From contig JARZZO010000013.1 of the NCBI GenBank assembly GCA_030544215.1, forward strand, positions 45,341,196-45,405,195: a stretch of 64,000 bases of DNA, in the 5' to 3' direction. Below, piece after piece: positions 46,301-57,352 of this stretch (its first letter is position 1; each line of letters starts with the position of its first letter). Source of the stretch: Zantedeschia hybrid cultivar. Lineage: Eukaryota > Streptophyta > Magnoliopsida > Alismatales > Araceae. Below the pieces are notes generated by a model. It had not been told where the DNA came from and did no database searches. It saw only the letters and a list, made by a program, of their open reading frames with translations. The translations under genes were made by a program, and so were the position numbers.

Positions 46301-49300
46301 GGCACGATCCGGTACTATACAGCTAACCTTACACGGGATAAAAGCAGAAATAGAAGAGAGATGGGATTTGATGGGATTTTAGGTTTTGCCGAGTTAATGC
46401 TCCCCGTTGTCCAGGAAACTGCTACATCAAGTTCTTATAATCATAGTTGTATTGTTATCTGTCCAAAGGTTTTGTTTGCAGCCAGTGTATCTGTCTTTAC
46501 CAGGATAACATCTGGCTTTTGAGGTGGATTATAACAATGGATTCGAAATTGAACCTTAACGATTTGTATAGCCCACTCAGATATATGAAACACCTTTTTT
46601 GACATCATGCATGCTGCTCATTCCCAAAGTTCACCAATCACCAAAAGTTCTTGCACATTACACGAAGTTGTATTACATCAATCACAGTCCCCTCCCTCCT
46701 CCATGTTTCTAAGACAGCTATGGAGACATGTATAATACCTAGGTTTTTACCTTTCTTCCCACCATTTGCATTGAACTCCTAGATGAAGCTTGGGATGGGG
46801 TTCACGATGAAAGCAATGTTACTATCTGGGCTAATGTGCCAAACTGCAATATGCAAGATAAAATTAGGAATGAATATATACGTAAGGATCTAGGGGTAGC
46901 TCCCATTGACATTAAGCTTAGGAAGAATAGGCTGCGATGGTTTGGTCATGTACATCGTCGTCCAAGCTCATCACCAGTTAAGAGGTGTGATAAAATTAAA
47001 GTGGAGGAGGATAAAAGACATTGAGGAAGACCCAAGACGAGATGGTTGGATGCAGTTAGTAAAGACTTGGCATTGCTACGTGTTACTTCTAATTTGGTAC
47101 TGGACAGATTAAGATGGCGAGACATGATTCATGTAGCCGACCCCAATTAGTTGGGATAAGGCTTTGACAATGATGATGATTTTTTTATGCAAGTTGATTG
47201 CCTAGGGAACAAGTGTTTTCTTCAAAAAAATTCCTTGTGTATCATGGTCTTTTTGGTTTTGTTTCCTTCATGTTCAAATGCCTTGTATTATGATAAACAT
47301 ACTTTCTTCACTCATTTATATGCCCAAAAAGGATCAATAAATGTGCTAATTATGTTTATTTTCATCCAGAATGTTCTACATTGGCACATTGTTGATACCC
47401 AATCTTTCCCCCTGGAGATACCTTCTTATCCAAGGTTATGGAATGGTGCTTATTCGTATTCAGAGCGATATACAATGGCTGATGCAATCGACATTGTTCT
47501 GTAAGTGCCACTTTGTATAGCTACTAGGTAATTGGCATTTGGTCAGTGTTAACTATTTTTGTACATCAATCCTCTGTATGGAATCAAGACTTGTCCAAAC
47601 TGGACTTGGAAAAACTAGATTAGGACTTTGATTCATATTTATAATAAAATAATGCCAATTATGTCCCTAAGAGCCTAGCTAAATGAAAGACCAACATTCT
47701 CTAAATAAATAAAAAATGCCGTAACAACTTCTTGTTCCCTATTACTAAAAAAATAATCCCATATTACAAAAAGTAAAAAAAAAAAAAAATCCACTGCATG
47801 AGTTGTGTTCCACCATGCACTGGGTAAATTATATGGCTTCCACATGTGTACATGAAATGGCTCCTGCAGCACACATCTGATGGATACTTATGGGAAAAGC
47901 TCAGTTGAAGTAACAAAATTTAGGGATCAAGTCGTATGCTAGGAAAGGAACAAAGAAAGAGGACAATTAACAGCAAAGCAACAAATTAATTCTCAATGGA
48001 TAGAACTGGAAGTAGTCTTGGGATACTCAATGTGACCAGTATTCATCAAAGAAACATGATTGTCACCAAGGGAAGAAATAAAGTATTTAGTTTTGTAGAT
48101 TTTCACTTTATCTCACACTTTAGAAAAGTGGAATCAAAATAGCTCTAAATCCTACTCCCTGTATAAGGACTGTTACATCTGAACATCCACACAGTTGAAG
48201 CCAAGTTTGTGAGTAGACATCCAAATCAACTGGTAACTAAGGGTTAATTTGAATGTTAGTGGAATTACAGGTTCTTTCTAATCAGGTAATTTATGTAGAA
48301 TGGTTGAGTTGAAATCCAAAACCATTGTTCACGATTTAGCATTAGAATTGTGAAGCTCATCAAAGGCAAAGTTACCTCCATATTGTTTTAGTAGATAGAG
48401 AGAGTGTGAGAAGAAGAGCTTCTCATCGCACTGGATTCTGGTCCACCGTACCTTTTGTTGAAGAACAAGTCAGCCACAGCTCCGAGAATGATTGGAATAA
48501 TGAACTTCGGCCAGTTTCATGATTTTCCACCATTCGTAATGTTTCAGATGGGACCTATAGTAGGGTAGTAAGCTCAAACAGCACCTGGGAAATCCCAAAA
48601 ATTGGTGTAATAAAGCAAGGACCCCCTAGATTCCATGTTCCCATGGTACAATCCTTTCTTTCTGGGATTTGCATTTTCCCAATCTGAATAGGACTGTTTT
48701 CTCCTCGTGGTCATACTCCTTGATGAGTACCTCCCCTGTGATTTGGTTGATGATACAGAGAGAGACAGCAATACACTAAAAAATATGGCCTATTGGCAGC
48801 CAGCAACAATAAAACATACCTGTAGTCGGATAATTACTCTTATTCTTCTGCTTGTGGTACTAGGTTGATGCTGCTGCATTGCATGGTCAAGAGTTTGGCA
48901 GTTCTCAACACTTGATGAGGGAAACTGTTCTCTTTTTCAGGACTAAATCATAGATGCTTATTGGACAAATTTCATTCTATTGAATGTATTACACCTTCAT
49001 ATGCACATTTTGACAATTCCTTGCATGTTTACCAGTCTAAATGCACATGAACATAAATCTTGCAGATATGCACAGAAAAGGGGGATTAATGTTCTCGCTG
49101 AAATTGATGTACCTGGTCATGCCCTTTCATGGTAATCGGAAACACCATTCTCCTTTATTCAATATGGGTATCAATATCTATAGAATCAATATCTATAGAC
49201 TGTTTTGCTCAACTGATGGAAACTTTTTAGTTGCTAGCCACATTAGCAGACTAATATATACATGTGTGTTCATGTTTCTGAGACAGATTTTCATAAGAAC

Positions 49301-52300
49301 CATGTATTGAATAGGTTTTATAATCTTCTCCCTTGAGTTTTCAGCTGAAGGATCTTACTGTTTATGAACCTTTTGCAGATATATTATATATATGTATATA
49401 TAGAAAATGCTTTGAGGAAAGAGGCTTTTTAAGGTTTTGAAAAGTCTTTTTGGGCTAATTTGCAAAAAATGGGTTGGGCTTTGCCCAGTGAGATTGATGA
49501 TTGAAGTTTTGAAAAGTTAGACTGTCCCCACTGATGTTGATTGGTGTTAATCACATCATCTTGACAAACGAAAACCCTTGATTTACTCCCGGTAGTGATG
49601 CCTTAATCACCACAAAGGATGCGATATGGATTCTCTTAATGTTTTCAATGCCAAGAATTGTTTGATGTTTTGCTAATGCATATAAAAACTAGCATGCTAA
49701 AACATGATGCCTGCAATTGTTTATCTATTTTGTAGTTTATGCTGTTAAATATTGAAGGACCCTATTGGGTGGCCAATGTCTACACCTTTGTCATGGAGAG
49801 TTAGCCCCACCCTTTGCCGGCAGAATTTTTGGATGAAGAACATTAGCATATTTGATCTAAAGAAAGATTTATTGGTAATTGGAGAAAATACATTACTTTT
49901 CTCTCTCATGCACTTATGCAAAGTTGGAGAAAAGCCCACTCCTGTACTTCTTGGTTCATTGTAGATGGTATTGTCCAATCGAGTTTGTAGGCCAGGTCAG
50001 GACTTGTTCTTAATGTGATCTTGTTCTTAATGTGAATTTCTTTTTGCTAAGTGGAAATGATGGAAAGTGAAATCGACTTGCAAACAATATTTGTCATTTA
50101 TGTTATTTTTATTTTCAAAGAATGGTAAATTCAAATTGTTGGATTCTTCAAACATCTGTCAACAATTATATTCTTTGATATGCTCTTCTCTGTCAATGCT
50201 GTAATTGGATCAGTCCTGAATAAAATTGATAGCCTATCTATGCTGCCTTTGTTCATGATAGTGAATTACCATGTCATTCTTTATGGCAGAAGATAGCCAC
50301 TGTCCCTCTGTAGTTCTTTACTTACCGGGGTATTCGGGCAGTCTTATAAAACATCATAGTTTCATTGACACTAACGTTTTGCTACAAGTGTGCATTTCTT
50401 TTGTGGTTCAACTAATCAGACTGAAATCTTATCCCATTAATTTATACCTCAGTAACAACAATTCCTCATTCTTCATCTGTTCACATCCCCAAAGTCTAAT
50501 AATTTTATTTTCAGGGGTTTTGGTTATCCTTCTCTTTGGCCGTCATCAAAATGCCAAGAGCCACTTGATGTCAGTAGTGAATTTACATTCAAAGTTATAG
50601 ATGGAATTCTTTCAGGTGATGCTGATGTTAGTCTTTAAATTTTACTACAATTTGCATGTTAAGCCACCAACTTACATTCTTTATTTAGAAATCTTCTGTA
50701 TGAATTGAAATTTAGTAGTAGCAATTGAGGCCGTCATCGCGATTTTTAGTCATAAACCAGATGTAGAACTTCAAGATTTTCACCAGCAGGTGATAAACTT
50801 TACTCTTTTTGTTTAAAGTGGGCCCTGCATATTCTGCAGCGTCCATTTTGAAAACTCTTGATCCGTTGATGTGATTGGTAATCTGATTTCTTTGACGATG
50901 AGAGCCCAGCTATTTGGCTGAAAAAGAAAATCATGGGGCTTCAGCCATCCCCATGAACCAATTCATTCCTATTGTCAAATTCATAAACTGATAGCAGAAG
51001 AGGGTGTGAGCTAACTAAACCTGTGGGCTGTTGTTGTTATTTGTCAATAATTTTTTCATATCTTATTTGCTTTAGAGGTACCTAGCTGCGAGGTTACTGG
51101 TTGTTCATTGTGAAGTTGTACACTCATTGTGTTTGTTGTGATCCAGATTTCAGCAAAGTCTTCAAGTTCAAGTTTGTACACTTGGGAGGTGATGAGGTTG
51201 ACACAAGTAAGCTTGAGCACACAGTACTTTATTGATATTCTTCTGAATGCTTTCCCTGTGGGAAGTTATTTTCTTTGATCATGCTACAACCTTTGAGGCA
51301 TGCATAGACATCTGTTTCCCCACGACTCATTTGCTTATAATGCTCAAATAATTATTACCTATCTTCAGTTTTAGTCAAATTAATTGCAATTCATGTCATC
51401 TTGAATATATTTTGTTGTTGAGATTCATTTACCTCTTTCAACCTCTATATTTCTTCTCCTGAGATGTATATGTGCCTGTGATAAGACCATCATAGATAGT
51501 AATGTCTATTCTTTCTTGGGCATGAGATAATATTTTGCTTTTCCTTTTTGTTTTGGCTTTTATGTATTTGCCAATGAAAGTCATGTGAGACCACTGAGAC
51601 CACGCTTAGTAGTTAGTAGAAATTGCAATAAATTTAGAAAATGAGATCTTCTCCCAAAGATTCAAACAGCCAGATGCATGTTCATGCTAATGAGTGTCTA
51701 CTTATAGATGTGGTTACATCTGACTGAGTTACATCTAACATTCGTTTATTGCCTTTTCATTAGATAATGGGCATCAATGAACATATGACAAGACCTGTAT
51801 CAATATTTGCATTTATTGAAGACTTAAACTTGCATACCATCAAAATTAGACAAAAGATATAACTATGGTTCAATTGTGTATTCCAGGGTGCTGGACAACA
51901 ACACCTCATGTAAAGCAATGGTAACAATTCAGTTCCCTTACTGAGGCTTTAGATTTTTCTGGTATTTTTACAGCCATTATATTATCTATGCAAATTAATC
52001 ATCATGTGCATCCAATCATTCCTCCTCTTGTTGGGCAGGTTGAATAAGCATGGCATGAATGAATCTGAAGCTTACAAGTATTTTGTTTTGCGAGCTCAGA
52101 AGATAGCATTATCACATGGTTATGAGATTGTTAACTGGTAGGAACTTCAGTCAGCAAAACTATTTTGTTACCTCTGGTTATGTATTTATATTTCCCTTTT
52201 TTTGTAGAACAGGGAAGAAACCTTCAACAATTTTGGCAACATGTTGAGCCCCAAAACTGTTGTACATAACTGGTATGCCCCTTCTCATACAGGATAATTT

Positions 52301-55300
52301 GTCTTCAAGAATTTTGGATGCCGTGTTCTGAATTCCATGTTACACAATGCACACATGTTATACACTGTTTTTGATTTTATACATTAAACACATTTAGATT
52401 ACATATTAAATGTCTGGAGGATGGATGAAAATAGGAGTAGAGACTTAAGTTGTCAAATCAAAGGTACTTAGATATACACTTGTATTATTTAACAATTAAC
52501 TACAATGCGAAGATACATTTATTGCTTGAATTTTGCCTTTTTGCCTCCTGTAATGTCCTGCATCATTGATGAAATTAGACAGGTAGGGACCTTTGGACAT
52601 GAGACCATTTAAGTAATACTGGTTTTCATAATTTGCAGGCAATTTGATCTTCTTGTTGGATAGCAAGCAATTTGATCTTGTTGTTGGATACTGAAAATTC
52701 ATAATGATATCCATCTGTTTTTGGAGTTCTTTCTGATTGGAGTACTTGCAAATTTTATGACACGGCTGAAGAAAACCACAAAATAATACTCAACCATTTC
52801 TAGCCATTCAGAATGTTTAATGACCAGTCCAGTTCTGTTTATCTCTGCTAATAAATTCAACTTGTTGATTGGGCTTGCTAACTATGGGGTCCATTTATGA
52901 TCTGGATTCGATCTTTAACATTTGGTCCCAAAGCTGATCTCAAAAAATCTAACTAAGATCCCTAAGATGATCAATGGAGGTAAGACTAAAGGAAAGATGA
53001 AAACTTACGGACCATGGAAGGCTGGGCAATGTTAAACTAATATCATTACACTTATAGACTATATGGAATCCCGTAGTGATATGAATCCAAAACATGAAGG
53101 AGCATGAGTGTTGTATTGAAATAGAGCCATCAGATATCGTGGTGAGAACCAATCAAGCCTAACATACAAGAGGCATCAGTCCACTGAGCAGATAGAGTCA
53201 AGTCGAACAACATCATCATCATCATCACTGTCATCACCAGAGCCTTATCCCATTTATTTGGGGTCAGCCACATGAATCCTGTCCTGTGATTCTAATCTAT
53301 TGTATGCCACATTTGTAGTCAAACATATAAAGGGTAGTCTTCTTTTCTTGCTACACCCAACCACCTCATTTTAGGCCTTACCTGAGTTCTACCCTCCACC
53401 CTTCTACTTTGATCCAAGGTTCACCATATCACTGATCTGTATCGGATCATACCTTCCCATATACGTATGGTACCAATCCGACCCGGTCCGACTCACACAA
53501 GTCACACAAGCAGGCTGATTCAGACTTACTTCTGGTTTCTTTCTAGATTCTTTAATTTTATAAATAATTATGACGTGAATAGACTTTTAACTCCAGTGGT
53601 TTATTAATGAATGATTTTAATCCAAATTTTAAGAGAAATGTATCCTATTAATCAATACAAAAGTTTAGATTACCTATTAAATTGAAGAAAAAAAGATCCA
53701 ATTATTTACCAATTGGAGAGGGGAAAAGTCCAATTACTTATCAAATTATAAAAGAATCTATTTAATAAGATACAAGTCACATCGAGTAGACTTGAGCCAG
53801 ATCACAGCGACTCGTGCTGGATCGCAATGTATCGCACGAGTCGGCACGTGTCACATATGAGTCACATTGAGCCAAGAGAAGTCACGTACGAGTCGCATCG
53901 ACTTGATCCGAGTCGGATGCGACTCGGCGAGTCAAACACGTCCGAGACTCACCCAGATACAACAATGGAGCAAGAAACTGTGTATCAGGAGCAACATTAA
54001 TGGAGAAGTTTAGAAGGATGGACACTGCTGATGTAACCTATGGTGCACCCTTTAAGGAGGATGTGCCACTAATAATTCTTTGGTGACTTCTGCATCTCCA
54101 CAGTGAACATGGGGAACATTGGCATGCCCACCAGTGAAGAGGGGAGTCCAGCAGCAACTGGTGGACGCCTGAAGAGTCCTTGTTGCATTACTTAAGTTTG
54201 TTCATGGGGTGGTCCAAATAAGTGAAGCCTGGTAAACACTAAAGCAGCAACTACCTAGGCTGCATTTGGACTTTTTTCAAGTATTCCAACCGATGAAGCT
54301 CCCATTGGGAGACAGATGGGAATTTCAGCAATTCCAGTGGCCCTTATACTAAATGGCATAGGGAACTTCAGATGTATTGCTGGTGAGGGAGTTGATGGTT
54401 TGAAGAGCTTCAGTAGACCAAGTTTCACTTCTCTTCAATATCTTTGAATGCCAAAAGGAGGTGTAAAAGAGGATATCTCAGAGAGATTGGATAAGTTTTT
54501 CAAAGCAATTTGACATCTCAATGAGAAGAGAGATCATGTCAGGACTATCCTAAGGTGATCTCTGCAAGATTCCATGGGTTGACAAAACTATGCAGTAGAC
54601 AGAAAGGAAAGGAAACAAAGGATTTGACTCCTTCCAAAACATTATAATATCCGTATGGTTGCATATGCAAGTTGTATATGTCTTCTACATATATTGTATT
54701 GGAGTACAGTTAGCGTGCGTGGGAGCCCATCGTCCACATCAAAGTATGGAGCATTCTATTCCTCTCCTCTTGATCCTAACATGGTATTAGAGAAGATTGT
54801 TCCTTTCCTAGGATGTCATCTCTGCCATTGTTCCTTGCTCTGTAGTCACCCCTTCTGTCACAGCTGAGAACTGCTGTCTGCACCACTGTGGCTTCTCCAA
54901 ATCACTGCTTCTGCTCCTCCTGCCATGCTATTACCACCCACTGGTGCTGCCGCAACACTTGCACAGATTCTTTTACATTATCTCCTTTATTCTTGCTTTG
55001 GGGTTAGAGTAGTTTAATGTCCCATCATAACATTAGTGAAGATTCTCTTATGGTTGTATTTTGTTAAAAAAAACCATTCCAGTAATGTGGAAGAAAATTG
55101 TTGGAATGTTGTGCATGTTTTGAGAGTAGGGTGTAACCTTAACCTTTAAGGTTTCAAATGGCTATGTTGTCAATCTGTGTCATGGTTCTCTTTAGTCAAC
55201 AGAAGGCCACACTGTTATGAAGGGCATTAGTATAATAAGTAAGAATATTATGGATTTATTTTTATGTACAAGTACATCAAGTTTGCACCAGACCTTTAGA

Positions 55301-57352
55301 TCCCTTTTTAAGCATAGTTTGGTGTGGTGGCATACTTGAACAAAGAGCCTTTTGATAGGCAACAAAAGGGAAAAGAACTTCTAAATTTTGTCATGCACAT
55401 TTAGGAGCAACGTCCTTATAAACTCATTATTTCCTTGAGATGCTACTGGCGTGGTAGCATGTCATAATCCATGGTTTCTGTTCCTGATAGTTGGCATGTG
55501 TTTGTATTACTCCACTTGGGAAATGATTGCAGTGTAGCAAGATATGCATCAGCTCATTATGCTAAAAGATTTACTTCAAACTGCCAGGCTAGGTGGTGGT
55601 GTGGCTCCAAAGGTTGTTGCTGCCGGGCTGAGGTGCATTGTCAGCAACCAGGACAACTGGTACCTGGATCACTTGGATGCCACATGGCAGCAGTTCTACA
55701 TGAATGAGCCTCTGGCAAATATCACAAATCCTGAACAACAAAAATTAGTCATTGGTGGTGAAGTATGTATGTGGGGTGAACACATTGATGGATCAGACAT
55801 TGAGCAAACCATTTGGCCGCGTGCTGCAGCAGCTGCAGGTAAATCACTGAATGCATGCCCTTTCAGACCTCATGCCTTTTGCTTCACTTGGCTTACTGCT
55901 TTAAAATTAGTACCATGATGATTAATCAATTTATTTTATTCATATGAATTCTTTGCATTGAAGTTTCCTAAAAGTACAAATATTTTTGCCATTATCTTGA
56001 TTTCCAAGACTCTTTTTTGTTGTTATATTTTTTCAATAATAAATGGCTGTGTTCAACATGTTTCTGGCTGTTTTAATTTTTGAAGCATAGGTCTCATATA
56101 TTCTATTCATAAAGGATTATGGCATGTTCTCATATCAAGAAGGAACATAGTATTGATTTTATGATATAATATGAGAAATTGAAAATGTATTCCTCTAGCA
56201 CATTACTGTGATCAGTTTTCTCTTGCCATAATTGATCTCATTCATCAAAATTCCAGGCAGTCTCAGGTTTGTATTTTTAGAGTGTCGATATTTGTTGTAG
56301 GCTGTATTCTTATTGATGCATATTCTTCTGAGAGAATAGAATTTTTGCACATTCAAATGTATGTACAATGTGTAGATGCTACACTACACCAAAGCTTTTT
56401 CATTTTTCCCTTTTTGTCACAGGGATGAGTATTGAGGACACATTCCTGCCAATTCTCTGATTATTGAGATTAGTATGTACCTTTTATATGCCAATAACAT
56501 AAACTCAATGAATGTGATCCTATAGCAAGGTTCGTTGTATTAACTGATCCATACCAGATTGTATCTTCCCAGATATGGTATGGCATTGATTCAACTCGGG
56601 CCACCTTGCACAAGTCACACAAGTCAGGCCAATTCAGACCTATTTCTGGGTTTTTTTTCCCAGATTCTTTAGTTCAATGAATAACTATGACATAGATAAA
56701 CTTTTAACTCAACTGATTTATTAATGATAATGGCTTTAAGCCCTTTAGGAAAAATATACCCTATTAATCAATATAAAAGTATAAATTACATTAAATTGGA
56801 GAAAAAAAGTCCAATTATTTACCAGTTGGTGAAAAAAGTCTAATTACTTGTCAGATTGGAAAAAAAGTCTACATAATAAGATATAATCACATCAAGTTAC
56901 ATTGAGTAGGCTTGAGTCGGATCGCAATGTATCACACGAGTCGGCACAACTCACGTACAAGTCACATCGAGTCGGCATGAGTCAACTCGAGTTGGATGTG
57001 TATTGGCAAATCCATGCATCCCAAGTTATTGGATTCGCCCAAATACAAGGCAACTCTTACGAGTCGGCACGATCTGGTATGATACGGCAAATCATGTCCT
57101 GTAGTATAGCTCATGTTCTGGTTGGCATTTAGCTGCTTTTCATTCACTAATCTGCTTATCATCTTTTGCATTCATGCACCTGAAGAACGGCTGTGGACTC
57201 CATTCAACAAGTTGGCTAAAAATCCGAGGCAAGTAACGAGCAGATTGGCTCACTTCAGGTGCCTGCTGAACCAGAGAGGAGTTGCAGCCGCGCCGCTTGC
57301 TGGCCCTGGTAGAGTTGCTCCCGAGGAACCAGGATCCTGCTACAAGCAATAA
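34387..57352 (+). CDS. HEXO3: Beta-hexosaminidase (GH20), HEXO3-type, 14 exons over 23 kb
   Basis: Removes terminal beta-GlcNAc/GalNAc from glycans, including paucimannosidic trimming of N-glycans; the HEXO3 type acts at the plasma membrane or apoplast. Exons: 34387-34716, 35115-35189, 35606-35641, 35735-35846, 36054-36124, 47370-47500, 49066-49131, 50515-50615, 51147-51206, 51887-51920, 52039-52137, 52213-52272, 55588-55838, 57186-57352 (530 codons). All borders are GT-AG and all phases match. The N-terminus has a hydrophobic signal (GLLLGLLLVYVMVFGVVV) and LNLWPMPKSV. GH20 landmarks: ALHGLQTFSQL, RGLLIDTARHY, NVLHWHIVDTQSFP, EIDVPGHALSW and the catalytic HLGGDE with Asp323-Glu324, followed by VDT rather than the usual VNT. 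The tail has WPRAAAAAERLW and CLLNQRGVAAAP. Possible N-glycosylation at NFT, NES and NIT. Intron 5 is 11.2 kb and full of transposons. Confidence 0.95.
36232..36249. repeat. (AC)n microsatellite in hexosaminidase intron 5
   Basis: Nine AC units. Confidence 0.85.
36340..37706. other. Intron 5 sequence left of the hAT element
   Basis: Non-coding, AT-rich, no element recognised; the open frames are short and unconserved in appearance. Confidence 0.5.
38195..38702 (-). pseudogene. Second BED-type zinc-finger reading frame inside the hAT element
   Basis: Starts MPRERRHPAWDHGY at 38702 and carries a complete BED pattern, CLYC ... HLAEIRRNRIPC, followed by PSVPHDV. This is the form typical of plant DUF659/hAT proteins and differs from the BED finger at 45073. 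A TAG stop comes at 38511. Further down, another frame reads SKTEIVDAVRAFFF and PPLTQIELDFGGKDEES and ends in an acidic tail with TGA at 38195, resembling the opening of a transposase domain that is then cut short. It could be a truncated second transposase caught inside the element. Confidence 0.6.
38861..40028 (-). pseudogene. C-terminal tail of the hAT transposase, cut off by the solo LTR
   Basis: Beyond the LTR the minus strand carries a Pro/Arg-rich stretch, a Lys-rich patch (SKKGKKKKDAVSESGSSSST), a Gly-rich patch and a Tyr-rich end (VPYGYSTSYAYPYGGHNYGE ... TQYPY) with a stop at 38861. Plant hAT proteins of this class commonly end in acidic, Gly- and Tyr-rich low-complexity tails, which supports a single former gene. 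Frames change along it and at least one stop is present. Confidence 0.6.
40078..40640. repeat. Cluster of ACCGGT with G/C-run flanks in the solo LTR
   Basis: CCCCCACCGGTT or its complement recurs about nine times (for example at 40080, 40098, 40120, 40422, 40441, 40460 and 40637). Neighbouring copies are often inverted, so they can form hairpins. Confidence 0.75.
40659..40667 (+). promoter_or_regulatory. TATA box of the solo LTR
   Basis: CTATAAATACCCCCC is followed by AAGGGGTAAGAACTAAGAAG, the usual U3/R border layout. It lies inside hexosaminidase intron 5 in the sense direction, 6.7 kb before exon 6. Confidence 0.6.
41841..41920. repeat. Exact 20-bp-period tandem repeat, four units
   Basis: AAAATACTTGGAATCAATCC and three variants follow one another with no indels in the 3' half of the solo LTR. 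Confidence 0.9.
42263..45073 (-). pseudogene. hAT transposase (BED finger, DUF659, hAT-C dimerisation), interrupted by in-frame stops
   Basis: Starts MAAPPPRRESGDIKWQYG at 45073. The BED finger shows CNYC ... RLKKHLAGG ... C. DUF659 follows (CDGWSETTKSSLINFLVY, VVTDNGSAYKKAGEEL, FWTPCAAHCVDLMLKEIG). The hAT-C block is at about 42860-42640 (DWWLNYE, APTLRDIATKILS, SSRCERNWSTFALIH). One reading frame holds from 45073 to 43376, broken only by TAG codons at 44734-44732, 44143-44141 and 43660-43658; a TGA sits in hAT-C at 42715-42713. An intron acceptor-like TTTTGTAG precedes the hAT-C exon. After hAT-C comes an Asp/Glu-rich tail that runs into the solo LTR. It probably makes no active enzyme. Confidence 0.88.
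46340..46849. other. Intron 5 sequence between the hAT element and the RTE fragment
   Basis: Non-coding, nothing recognised. Confidence 0.5.
46858..47185 (+). mobile_element. 5'-truncated RTE-type non-LTR retrotransposon, 8-bp target duplication
   Basis: TATGCAAG flanks it (46850-46857 and 47186-47193). The coding scrap is the end of an RTE reverse transcriptase (KIRNEYIRKDLGVAPI, then RLRWFGHVHRRPSSSPVKRC). The 3' end is the hallmark plant RTE text TGTAGCCGACCCCAATTAGT, then TGGGATAAGGCTTTGACAAT and an (ATG)n/T tail. It lies about 185 bp before exon 6 of the hexosaminidase gene. Confidence 0.82.
53208..53411 (-). mobile_element. RTE-type non-LTR retrotransposon 3' fragment
   Basis: Read on minus it ends AGGATTCATGTGGCTGACCC, then AATAAATGGGATAAGGCTCT and an (ATG)n tail, the same 3' signature as at 46858-47185. 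Its 5' side is cut where the hAT-type MITE starts (53415). Intron 12 of the hexosaminidase gene. Confidence 0.75.
53415..53962. mobile_element. Non-autonomous hAT-like element in hexosaminidase intron 12
   Basis: Starts CAAGGTTCACCATATC, like the left end of the 8.6-kb hAT element (CAAGGTCCGCCATATC). It has an AT-rich middle shared with 56526-57096 (AGACTTTTAACTCCAGTGG/TTTATTAATGA) and dense GAGTCGCATCG/GAGTCGGATGCG subterminal repeats. The right end is shorter than in the other copy and I could not find a convincing target duplication. Confidence 0.65.
54648..54792 (+). mobile_element. Copia-like LTR end with primer-binding-site remnant
   Basis: TTGTATATGTCTTCTACATA and TATTGTATTGGAG resemble copia LTR R/U5 text, ending CTCTTGATCCTAACA and followed directly by TGGTATTAGAG (54782-54792), close to the tRNA-Met primer site TGGTATCAGAG. 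The left border and internal part are not recognised. It lies in intron 12 of the hexosaminidase gene. Confidence 0.45.
56526..57096. mobile_element. Non-autonomous hAT-like element, 571 bp, in hexosaminidase intron 13
   Basis: Flanked by TCCTATAG (56518-56525) and TCCTGTAG (57097-57104), 7/8 identical. Ends CAAGGTTCGTTGTATT and GATACGGCAAATCATG are imperfect inverted repeats. Interior and subterminal GAGTCGGCACGA repeats match the intron 12 copy and the ends of the big hAT element. The right end lies only about 90 bp before exon 14. Confidence 0.78.

Larger units (their letters stand above)
37715..46331 (-). mobile_element. hAT transposon, 8.6 kb with a nested solo LTR, in hexosaminidase intron 5
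   Basis: Ends CAAGGTCCGCC and, inverted at the right, TAAGGTTAGC. The flanks are TGCGGGAT (37707-37714) and CACGGGAT (46332-46339), a 6/8 match whose two differences are both transitions. Both ends are packed with GATCGGATCGG/CGAGTCG-type subterminal repeats (37725-37830 and 46080-46320). It encodes a BED-DUF659-hATC transposase on minus, antisense to the host gene. Without the solo LTR and one copy of its duplication it would be about 6.3 kb. Confidence 0.85.
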
